9,864 bases of DNA from Planctomycetaceae bacterium (GTDB taxonomy: Bacteria > Planctomycetota > Planctomycetia > Pirellulales > Pirellulaceae), in contig PKCQ01000660.1 of NCBI GenBank assembly GCA_002862265.1, forward strand, positions 1-9,864. Reading direction: 5' to 3'. Position 1 is the stretch's first letter; each line of letters starts with the position of its first letter. Of this stretch, positions 1 to 5,773 are shown piece by piece. The position numbers and the translations under genes are program-made. The notes beneath the pieces are model-generated. The model was not told the DNA's origin. It searched no databases and was given only the letters and a program-made list of their open reading frames with translations.

Positions 1-228
1 CCCAACCGCCTCCCAAGCCACCTCTCTGAAAGGCGAAGTCTGCTCAAGCCGCTGATGGAGCTGCCAGGAATTCACACGCGCCTTGGCCGAGGTCGGCGCA
101 GGCAATGGCTTTGTAGCTTGCAACTCCTGGGCATTCACACGATGAACCAGCAAGGCGAGGACGAGGAGGACCTTGAGTGTTAGAGATTTCTTATTCGGAG
201 ACCGAGGGACATAGTTCGATGCGATCAA
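1..228 (-). CDS. Exported protein, N-terminal 76 codons only (runs off left edge)
   Basis: This is the first 76 codons of a minus-strand gene cut by the window edge; the frame is open to base 1. An in-frame TAG at 240-238 limits the start to the TTG at 234 or 228. The TTG at 228 is preferred because AGGAA (239-235) lies 6 bases ahead of it; no ATG is available in this frame. The product has a classic signal peptide: a basic stretch PNKKSLTLK (residues 11-19), a hydrophobic core VLLVLALLV (20-28) and a likely cleavage site VNA|QE after residue 33. A Pro/Ala-rich linker follows, then NSWQLHQRLEQTSPFREVAW. The tail, with SPF, a tryptophan and then VG, resembles the start of secreted WD40/BNR/VPS10-type beta-propeller proteins, which usually continue GP..GGR. 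That family idea is an inference from very few residues. It begins 43 bases after the nitrilase gene stops, on the same strand, so co-transcription is likely. Confidence 0.75.
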   Translation of the reverse strand, partial: MIASNYVPRSPNKKSLTLKVLLVLALLVHRVNAQELQATKPLPAPTSAKARVNSWQLHQRLEQTSPFREVAWEAVG

Positions 229-234
229 AACCAA

Positions 235-239
235 TTCCT
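235..239 (-). promoter_or_regulatory. Ribosome binding site deciding a TTG start
   Basis: On the minus strand AGGAA is followed by six bases and then TTG at 228. It sits directly after the in-frame stop at 240-238. This spacing selects the second of two TTG codons as the start of the exported protein at the left edge. Confidence 0.5.
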
Positions 240-271
240 ATTGTCAGAGGATCGACGAGAAAGGCAACAAC

Positions 272-1036
272 TCAGAGCTTAGCATCACGAAGCGCGGGAA
301 ACTTGCTACGCCAGCGTCGCGTTTCGTCAAAATCATAGTTGGTCGACACAACTTTTTCCGATGCATTGCATTCGAAAAGACTATTACCCATATGATCGAA
401 GGCACTACTGCGACCGTCAAAAAAGAGGCCAGGTTCTTCCCCGCAGCGATTGACTCCCACCACGCAGGCCAGGTTTTCAATGGCTCTGGCTTGAAGCAGT
501 CGCACCCAATGCTCAGATCGCTTAGCAGGCCAGCAGGCAATGACACAGATTAACTCTGCACCGGCCAAAGCAGCTGGACGAAATCGTTCGGGAAATCGCA
601 AGTCGTAGCAGATAAACGGCGCGATCTTGACACCTTTCCACTCGAAAATCGAATAGCCTTCCCCCGCCGGATAGCTCTTGTCTTCGCCTGAAAGCGTGAA
701 TGGCTGCTGCTTCTGATACCGAACCAGTTCGCTTCCATTCGGTGCAAAAGCAACTGCTTCATTCTTTCCGGTCGCGTCTGGGCCTGGGCTTGCAATACCC
801 CCAAGCATGGCACAGTCGTACTTGGAGGCCAACTCCTTAAGCAAGGCTTCACCTTCTCGATCCGTGCTTTGGGAGGCTACCGAAGCATTCATCGTGAAGC
901 CGGTTTCGAACATCTCTGGCAAAACGACTAGGCTGCCAGCCGAAGGAGAATTCTCCGCCAATAAATCGCGCACTCGCGTGTGGTTGGCGGACTTGTCTTC
1001 CCAAGCCATGTTGAGTTGTACTGCGTAGACTTGCAT
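272..1036 (-). CDS. Carbon-nitrogen hydrolase, omega-amidase (YafV/Nit2-like)
   Basis: This 254-residue nitrilase-superfamily enzyme probably hydrolyses alpha-ketoglutaramate or alpha-ketosuccinamate to the keto acid and ammonia. In other bacteria that reaction salvages by-products of glutamine transamination and the methionine cycle. The catalytic triad is visible: Glu41 in LPEMF, Lys109 in YQKQQPF and Cys143 in ICYDLRFPE. Further marks of the YafV/Nit2 branch, compared from memory with E. coli YafV, are GFTMNA (46-51), WPAKRSEHW (169-177), ARAIEN (183-188), VNRCG (195-199) and the tail SKFPALRDA (244-252). Its length equals that of YafV. There is no signal peptide, so it is cytoplasmic. The ATG at 1036 has GAGG seven bases ahead. 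The gene lies between the epimerase and an exported-protein gene, all on the minus strand. The general family is certain; the exact substrate is inferred. Confidence 0.9.
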   Translation of the reverse strand: MQVYAVQLNMAWEDKSANHTRVRDLLAENSPSAGSLVVLPEMFETGFTMNASVASQSTDREGEALLKELASKYDCAMLGGIASPGPDATGKNEAVAFAPNGSELVRYQKQQPFTLSGEDKSYPAGEGYSIFEWKGVKIAPFICYDLRFPERFRPAALAGAELICVIACWPAKRSEHWVRLLQARAIENLACVVGVNRCGEEPGLFFDGRSSAFDHMGNSLFECNASEKVVSTNYDFDETRRWRSKFPALRDAKL

Positions 1037-1122
1037 GATGTTGCCTCGCGAATTTGAAGAGTGCCGCGTCTGCTCGTTTCCCTCACGAATCTCCCTCAGG
1101 GAGAGTCAATTAATTATCGCGA

Positions 1123-2322
1123 TTATAGGTCTAGATGCTCATCGAGTAACTTCCAGCAGACGAGTTGCATTCGCGGGAAGTGGAACGGCCCCTTCCAAAG
1201 GTTGCCTTTCAGGCTGGAGCTTAACGAACCGTCTCGTCGCAGGTAGCCAAACCACTCGCCATGTTCCGCATCCGCAAAGTGACGGTAGGACCAGTCATGA
1301 ACTTGTTGGTGCATCGCAGCGAACTGCGCATCGCCTGTGAGTAGATAGGCGAGCAGTGAAGCGATGATGGTTTCGTTATGTGGCCACCAGAACTTCATGT
1401 CGTGCCAATACTCCTGAACTTGGCCTCCGCCTAAGTCGGTGAAGTAGAGCATTCCGCCAAGCTCGGTGTCCCAACCACGCTTCCACATCCAGCGTACCAT
1501 TTTCAGACCAAGTTGGATCAGCCGTTGATCATTGCGAAGCTTGCCTTCGAGCATGATAAACCAAGCGCCTTCGATAGCATGACCCGGGTTGAGTGTTCGA
1601 CCATCAAAGTGGTCAATAATCTCACCCGCCGGACCAACACTCTCCATGACTACCTCTAGGTCGTCTTTGACGAACTCCCGCTCTATTTTTTCGATGGCAA
1701 AGTCGATCCATTGGTCCGCTGCTTCCCAACTGATCGCCTCACGAAGTTCTTGCGCCGTGACGATCGTGATCATGGGGAAGCCAATGCTCTGCATCGGACG
1801 AATGTCTTCAAACTTGGCAAGCTCAGGTGGTGGATTCAAATTATGCTGAATGAATTGCTCTGCCAAGCGCTCTGCCAGCCGGGCGTGAGGCTGACTATCG
1901 GTGGCGCGAGCATACTGAGCCATCGCGATTGCCGCAAAACTCTCTGAGAAAGCGTATCGACGCTTGCGAATCGGCTGCCCAGCCTGCGTCACATGAAACC
2001 ACATGCGACCATCAATGGGATCAATGCAACGTTCTTGAATAAACCGGATACCGAGTTCGGCCGCTGCGAGCCATTCCGATTTCGGTTCAACGGTGTTATA
2101 CAGCTTTCCCAGTAGCCAAGCAAAACGACCCTGCTGCCAAACGCCTTTGTCGGAATCAACTAAGCTGCCGTCGCGAGCCAGCGACATGGTGTATCCACCG
2201 TAGTCGTGATCCAGCGCGTGCTTTAACCAGAATGGCAGCGTGTCGTTCAGCAAACCATCGCGATACGCGTCACGAAGTGACGATGGTCGCTGAAGCAACA
2301 GGTAGTCGTCTGCGGAATTCAT
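1123..2322 (-). CDS. N-acylglucosamine 2-epimerase (AGE/renin-binding-protein family)
   Basis: This 399-residue member of the AGE family is predicted to be an (alpha/alpha)6 barrel that interconverts N-acetylglucosamine and N-acetylmannosamine, a step feeding or draining sialic-acid metabolism. The expected catalytic and substrate residues are present: Arg66 in QQGRF, His248 and Glu251 in NPGHAIEGAWF, His315 and Glu317 in KFWWPHNE, and His381 in KGPFHFPRM. The block FWWPHNE, then HGEWFGYL and SLKGN(x)nFHFPRM, matches the renin-binding-protein type more closely than cellobiose 2-epimerases, which instead carry HDIEASW-like and YHNGRM-like motifs. It is cytoplasmic, with no signal peptide. AAGGAG lies 11 bases before the ATG. 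It begins 41 bases after the LRR gene stops, so the two are probably co-transcribed. No other sialic-acid gene (nanA, neuB or similar) is in the window, so the physiological sugar is open. Confidence 0.88.
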   Translation of the reverse strand: MNSADDYLLLQRPSSLRDAYRDGLLNDTLPFWLKHALDHDYGGYTMSLARDGSLVDSDKGVWQQGRFAWLLGKLYNTVEPKSEWLAAAELGIRFIQERCIDPIDGRMWFHVTQAGQPIRKRRYAFSESFAAIAMAQYARATDSQPHARLAERLAEQFIQHNLNPPPELAKFEDIRPMQSIGFPMITIVTAQELREAISWEAADQWIDFAIEKIEREFVKDDLEVVMESVGPAGEIIDHFDGRTLNPGHAIEGAWFIMLEGKLRNDQRLIQLGLKMVRWMWKRGWDTELGGMLYFTDLGGGQVQEYWHDMKFWWPHNETIIASLLAYLLTGDAQFAAMHQQVHDWSYRHFADAEHGEWFGYLRRDGSLSSSLKGNLWKGPFHFPRMQLVCWKLLDEHLDL

Positions 2323-2363
2323 CTCGGCCTTAGCTCCTTCTCAGGCAAATCCGCGACACGCTT

Positions 2364-3197
2364 TTACTTGTCCAAATGAATGCGAGCACCGATATCACGA
2401 AGCGCGGTTAGCTGCTCCTCAGTCTTACCGCCCATGGGATTGCCCTTAAGGTAGATGCGCCAGAACGGTGCAAAGCGTTGTCCTTTGTCACCCTTTGCCA
2501 TTTCGACCAAAACACCAAGATCGCTAAGGCGATTGTTCTTCAGGTTTAGATACTTTAGCTCCGTCAACGGCTTCAGAAAGCTCAAGTCCTTGATGCGGCA
2601 GTCACGAAGGTCGCAAGAGCTGAGCCACTTGAGACTTCCGACAGGTGTGAAGTCTTTCACCGGATTGCCAGCGAGATACAGCGTCCACACCTTCGGTAAG
2701 TTTTCGACAACCTTGATGTCTTCGATTGTATTGTCACTCAGGTAGAGCGAACGCATGTTGGTCATCTTCTGGAGTGCCGAAAGGTCTGTTACTGCATTAC
2801 GCGACAACTCTAGATACTGAACGCGTTCCAATTCGGCGAGCGGACTTATATCCTCGATTTCGTTGCCAGCCAGATTAATCGACTGCAGAAGCTTCAAACC
2901 TGCGAGCCGAGACACATCCTTGATACTGTTGTTTTCGAGATCGATCTCTTGGACGGCAATGCAATGTTCCAAGCCCGTCAGATCCTTGATCTCCTTGCCC
3001 TTGGCGTGGACTTGAGAGATGTTGCGGACATCATCCTTTGTGATCGGCTGTTTGTTGTAACGCTTAGCAAAAACTTCTTTCCGCACCGCGTCTTCAAGCG
3101 CTTTGTCTGGAAAAATGCTTTGTGCCCAACAAGGCGAGCACGCGAGCAGAAGAAGGAATGCGACGCAGTTGGAACGAGCAAAAAAAAGGTAATTCAT
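2364..3197 (-). CDS. Secreted leucine-rich-repeat protein (internalin/SDS22-type)
   Basis: This 277-residue exported protein consists mostly of leucine-rich repeats. A signal peptide covers about residues 1-26: hydrophobic core VAFLLLLAC, possible cleavage CWA|QS. A Cys at 20 after LLLLA could alternatively be a weak lipobox, which would make it an outer-surface lipoprotein. An N-terminal cap FPDKALEDAVRKEV (29-42) followed by IT..DV is typical of bacterial internalin-like LRR proteins. About seven 22-residue repeats follow from about residue 73 to 228, each of the form L..L..L.L..N.I.D.S; an eighth, irregular unit contains IYLKGNPM (248-255). Such repeats form a curved protein-binding surface; no enzyme domain is seen. 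The start codon has no recognisable Shine-Dalgarno site. It is the first gene of the left minus-strand block. A run of eight T bases near codons 4-6 is a possible slippage site. The ligand is unknown. Confidence 0.88.
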   Translation of the reverse strand: MNYLFFARSNCVAFLLLLACSPCWAQSIFPDKALEDAVRKEVFAKRYNKQPITKDDVRNISQVHAKGKEIKDLTGLEHCIAVQEIDLENNSIKDVSRLAGLKLLQSINLAGNEIEDISPLAELERVQYLELSRNAVTDLSALQKMTNMRSLYLSDNTIEDIKVVENLPKVWTLYLAGNPVKDFTPVGSLKWLSSCDLRDCRIKDLSFLKPLTELKYLNLKNNRLSDLGVLVEMAKGDKGQRFAPFWRIYLKGNPMGGKTEEQLTALRDIGARIHLDK

Positions 3198-3317
3198 TTC
3201 GACTAGTTCGGGCTGGGGGAATGTAGTGAGATGAGCCAGAGGAGTACACTTCCGCTACCTCCAATGCTCCAGAATATATGGTAATCGCATCCCATTCCCG
3301 CTGCCATTCCCTGGACG

Positions 3318-3333
3318 GCTCGAGCAATCGAGC
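3318..3333 (+). repeat. Perfect 6-bp hairpin with GNRA-type GCAA loop
   Basis: GCTCGA (3318-3323) and TCGAGC (3328-3333) form a perfect six-base-pair stem around GCAA. As plus-strand RNA the loop would be a stable GNRA tetraloop. It lies about 220 bases upstream of pcp and is not followed by a clear T-tract, so it is not a convincing terminator. A role as an operator or leader structure is possible but not shown. Confidence 0.4.
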
Positions 3334-3492
3334 TTTGAGGTAGGGGGCACCCGAGTCCGCTGTTTTCTATTCGCCCGGCTCAACTCAAACGGCCATTCAA
3401 TTCGTGAAACTATCCCCAAGCTCAACATATAGGCAATACCCCTTTACGAGGGTGGAAAAAGCAAAGGAATGACGCGCCCACCCCCGGATGTG

Positions 3493-3501
3493 TGTCATAA
3501 T
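3493..3501 (+). promoter_or_regulatory. pcp: Possible extended -10 promoter for pcp
   Basis: The sequence TGTCATAAT fits an extended -10 element (TGn followed by CATAAT, five of six matches to TATAAT). No -35 match is seen at the right distance, which extended -10 promoters tolerate. Transcription would begin near 3508 and give a leader of about 45 bases before the TTG start of pcp. This is a weak, unaided match. Confidence 0.3.
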
Positions 3502-3553
3502 TCTCTAGATTCGTTTTGCAGCACAGTTTTGCCAACTCCGGCGGTATTGGTCC

Positions 3554-4192
3554 TTGAATATCTTGCTGACAGCCTTTGAGCCCTATGGTGACTGGAACGA
3601 AAATTCCAGTTGGCTGACGCTTATGGAATTCTTGAGGGAGTCGCCCGCAAATCTCAACCTAGTAACGCGTCGCTATCCGGTAGAGCTCCAAGCTCTGAAA
3701 GAAAGGCTCGCGAAAGATCTTGAGGAGCGTTTCGACGCGATTCTTCACCTCGGCCAGGCCCCAGGTAGCTCTTCGATTCAGCTCGAATCCATCGCGCTGA
3801 ACGTAGCTTGTTGTGTCCAAGATCAAGGTGAAGAGCTTCCGCCAATTGAGCCAGAAGGGCCACTAGCGTTTAAGAGCCGGATGCCATTGGGGCGTTGGGC
3901 GGAACTACTTCGTGCTGAGAAAATTCCGGCAAGCGTCTCGTACCATGCTGGCACATTCTTATGCAACGCGACCATGTACTTGTCGCATCTGTCCTACGAA
4001 AAAGACACCGCTGCTCCATTCATCGGCTTCGTGCATTTACCACTCGCCACCGAACAAGTCGCTGCGTCGCAGCGTCCCACCGCGTCACTACCAATTAAGA
4101 CGATGGCACAAGCCTTAGAACTACTCTTAGTTGATTTGGCTGACTGTCATTCTGCCTTGCCGAAGAAACGCTCTCGCGCATCCCGACCTTGA
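3554..4192 (+). CDS. pcp: Pyroglutamyl-peptidase I (pyrrolidone-carboxyl peptidase, MEROPS C15)
   Basis: This 212-residue cytoplasmic cysteine peptidase removes N-terminal pyroglutamate from peptides. The family's catalytic triad can be placed: Glu78 in IQLESIALN, Cys137 in SYHAGTFLCN and His161 in GFVHLP. The N-terminus NILLTAFEPYG and LGQAPG (66-71) also match the family, and the length is normal (about 200-220). Some positions drift from the usual consensus: FEPYGDW in place of FEPFGG, and LES where ER is usual after the catalytic Glu. It may therefore be a divergent member, perhaps with altered specificity. The start is TTG at 3554; it gives the conserved N-terminus and no upstream in-frame start exists nearby. 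The ribosome binding site is weak. The C-terminal tail KKRSRASRP is basic. It is flanked by genes on the opposite strand, so it is probably transcribed alone. Confidence 0.88.
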   Translation: MNILLTAFEPYGDWNENSSWLTLMEFLRESPANLNLVTRRYPVELQALKERLAKDLEERFDAILHLGQAPGSSSIQLESIALNVACCVQDQGEELPPIEPEGPLAFKSRMPLGRWAELLRAEKIPASVSYHAGTFLCNATMYLSHLSYEKDTAAPFIGFVHLPLATEQVAASQRPTASLPIKTMAQALELLLVDLADCHSALPKKRSRASRP

Positions 4193-4200
4193 TTCGTCAC

Positions 4201-4242
4201 ACAAAAGAAAAACCGTCGCCAACTCGAAGGAACTGGCGACGG
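4201..4242 (-). terminator. Intrinsic terminator of the Gfo/Idh/MocA gene
   Basis: CCGTCGCCA (4213-4221) and TGGCGACGG (4234-4242) form a perfect nine-base-pair, GC-rich stem with a 12-base loop. Read on the minus strand the stem is followed by TTTTTCTTTTG (4212-4202), a good T-tract. It lies 36 bases beyond the stop of the oxidoreductase gene and is oriented for it. On the plus strand the stem is followed by CATTTGAAA, so it is a poorer terminator for the converging pcp gene, whose stop is only 8 bases away. Confidence 0.85.
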
Positions 4243-4278
4243 CATTTGAAACGTTGGGAATAAATGCCAAGATCTCGA

Positions 4279-5574
4279 TTAGATCAACTTGGTCGTGCCG
4301 GGAATCGCATGCTGAGGCTTTGGCAGTTCGCCGTCCCAAGCGAGGTTTTTCGGATAGAGGTCCAGTTTCGATTCCTTGGTGAGGAAATCCCAGGTAACTT
4401 CTTGACCAGTGTAGGCAGCCATACGGCCCATGACTGCGGTCAGTGAGCTGTCTGCGGTTTGCTTGAGTTCGACAATGGGCTTACCAGCGCGAATCGAATC
4501 CACTAGGTCCTTGTGCTCTTGCTTGTAGGCGTCACCGATCGAACCTGCTTGCTCCCATATCTTCTTGCCATCGTAGTCCGTGATATAAGACCCCCGACTC
4601 ATGGCGCCGATATGGCAGATTCCTTCGGAACCGTAAACTACGTTACCATTGTCACTCTTGCTACCGGGGATTTGTCGGCACATGAATGAGAGTGTCTTGT
4701 TGCCCGGATAAACATAGTCAATCGATACGTTGTCCCACATTTCGCTGTCATCGGGACGTGTGAAACGTCCGCCAGATCCGTAGGCTGTGAGCGGGTTTGA
4801 TCCCATGACCCAGTTCATTGCGTCGATGTTGTGCACCGCTTGCTCGGCGATTTGATCGCCACTAAGCCAGATAAAGTGCATCCAGTTGTTCAACTGATAC
4901 TCGGCGTCACTCATGCCTTCTTTGCGATTGCGGTACCAGATTCCCGTGGAACAATAGCGTGACTGAGCACTGACGATATTCCCAATAATCCCCTTGCGAA
5001 TCTCTTCGATTGCCCCGATATAGTTCGCCTGGCGACGGTACTGAGTTCCGGTGACGATTCCAGTCTGGTTCTTTTTGGCGAGCTGATCTGCCTTGAGGCA
5101 AACTCGGTAGCCAGCCGGATCAACACAGCTCGGCTTCTCCGCAAAAACGTGCTTGCCGGCTTCAACGGTTTCCAAGATGTGATAGGGTCGGAAACCCGGA
5201 GATGTGGTCAAGAATACCAAGTCAATGTCGGATCGCTCCAAAATCTTCTTGTAACCCTCCAATCCGTCATAAACTCGGTCTGGGGCCACATCAACCTTGT
5301 CTGGGTGACGTCGTGAAATCTGCGTGATCGTGTTAGCGCATTTGTTGGCATACAAATCCGAAGCAGCGACTAACTTGACATTATCGTTGGTCGAAAATGA
5401 GTCATTCAGAGCCCCAGTGCCGCGTCCACCACAGCCGACGATTCCGATCCGAATGGTTTCCTCTGCGGAAGCTTTGACCTCGGAGGAACTATGAACCATG
5501 GTCGCTGCCGCAGAAATCGATGCGGTAGTGGCAATAAACTTACGTCGTGAGTTGGCAGAAGAATCCTGGGCCAT
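4279..5574 (-). CDS. Tat-exported Gfo/Idh/MocA family oxidoreductase
   Basis: This 431-residue NAD(P)-dependent dehydrogenase of the Gfo/Idh/MocA family is predicted to be exported folded by the Tat system. The N-terminus has the twin-arginine motif SRRKFIATTAS (Arg10-Arg11) and an alanine-rich h-region ending near residue 37. The Rossmann nucleotide site is GIVGCGGRG (44-52), and AEKP (145-148) carries the conserved Lys147. The C-terminal alpha/beta domain includes EQAVHNIDAMNW (244-255), with His248 and Asp251 at the usual catalytic positions. Substrates in this family are sugars, sugar acids, inositols or glycosides; this one cannot be named. GGAG lies 8 bases before the ATG at 5574. It is a monocistronic-looking gene with its own terminator, and it diverges from the peptidase gene across 199 bases. 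Many paralogues with Tat signals occur in planctomycetes. Confidence 0.9.
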   Translation of the reverse strand: MAQDSSANSRRKFIATTASISAAATMVHSSSEVKASAEETIRIGIVGCGGRGTGALNDSFSTNDNVKLVAASDLYANKCANTITQISRRHPDKVDVAPDRVYDGLEGYKKILERSDIDLVFLTTSPGFRPYHILETVEAGKHVFAEKPSCVDPAGYRVCLKADQLAKKNQTGIVTGTQYRRQANYIGAIEEIRKGIIGNIVSAQSRYCSTGIWYRNRKEGMSDAEYQLNNWMHFIWLSGDQIAEQAVHNIDAMNWVMGSNPLTAYGSGGRFTRPDDSEMWDNVSIDYVYPGNKTLSFMCRQIPGSKSDNGNVVYGSEGICHIGAMSRGSYITDYDGKKIWEQAGSIGDAYKQEHKDLVDSIRAGKPIVELKQTADSSLTAVMGRMAAYTGQEVTWDFLTKESKLDLYPKNLAWDGELPKPQHAIPGTTKLI

Positions 5575-5773
5575 ATTGTGAGCTCCACTAGAAGTTGGAT
5601 GGTGGCGTAATCAAGGAGGGAGTATTGAGTGTACCCCAGGTCCTCGCCGACTGGAACGGTTCGACCACCGAATACCTTCGTCGCCCCTACGGTGGCACTT
5701 CCTTCGCCTGGTGCGTGCTAAACTGAAGCGAGGATAGGGGCGAATATTCTGGAGTAATAAAGTCTGCCAAAAC
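5575..5773. promoter_or_regulatory. Divergent control region with a long inverted repeat
   Basis: This 199-base region separates the oxidoreductase and the peptidase and must contain both promoters. TCGCCCCTA (5681-5689) is repeated exactly inverted as TAGGGGCGA (5735-5743). The flanks GAATA (5670-5674) and TATTC (5745-5749) are also complementary, and CCTTCGC (5701-5707) can pair with GCGAGG (5728-5733) with one bulge. The arrangement could fold into a long imperfect stem or be two operator half-sites about 45 bases apart. I found no convincing sigma-70 promoter on either strand. A second pair, CCACCG (5665-5670) and CGGTGG (5690-5695), overlaps the first and would be an alternative fold. 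Confidence 0.45.

Larger units (their letters stand above)
3198..3553 (+). other. Divergent intergenic region between the LRR gene and pcp
   Basis: These 356 bases separate two divergently read genes and must hold both promoters. I find no credible gene here. Visible elements are a hairpin with a GCAA loop (3318-3333), a pair of short inverted GGGT/ACCC tracts around 3437-3453, and an extended -10-like sequence ahead of pcp (3493-3501). No good promoter match was found for the LRR gene; TATATT on the minus strand near 3273-3278 lacks a -35 partner. Confidence 0.6.

Noticed and set aside
1090..1104. Perfect 15-base palindrome TCTCCCT-C-AGGGAGA between the epimerase and nitrilase genes, a possible terminator or operator
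   Set aside because: The one-base centre is too tight for a hairpin beyond about six pairs, and no T-tract follows on either strand. As a DNA palindrome it could be an operator but there is no second copy nearby.
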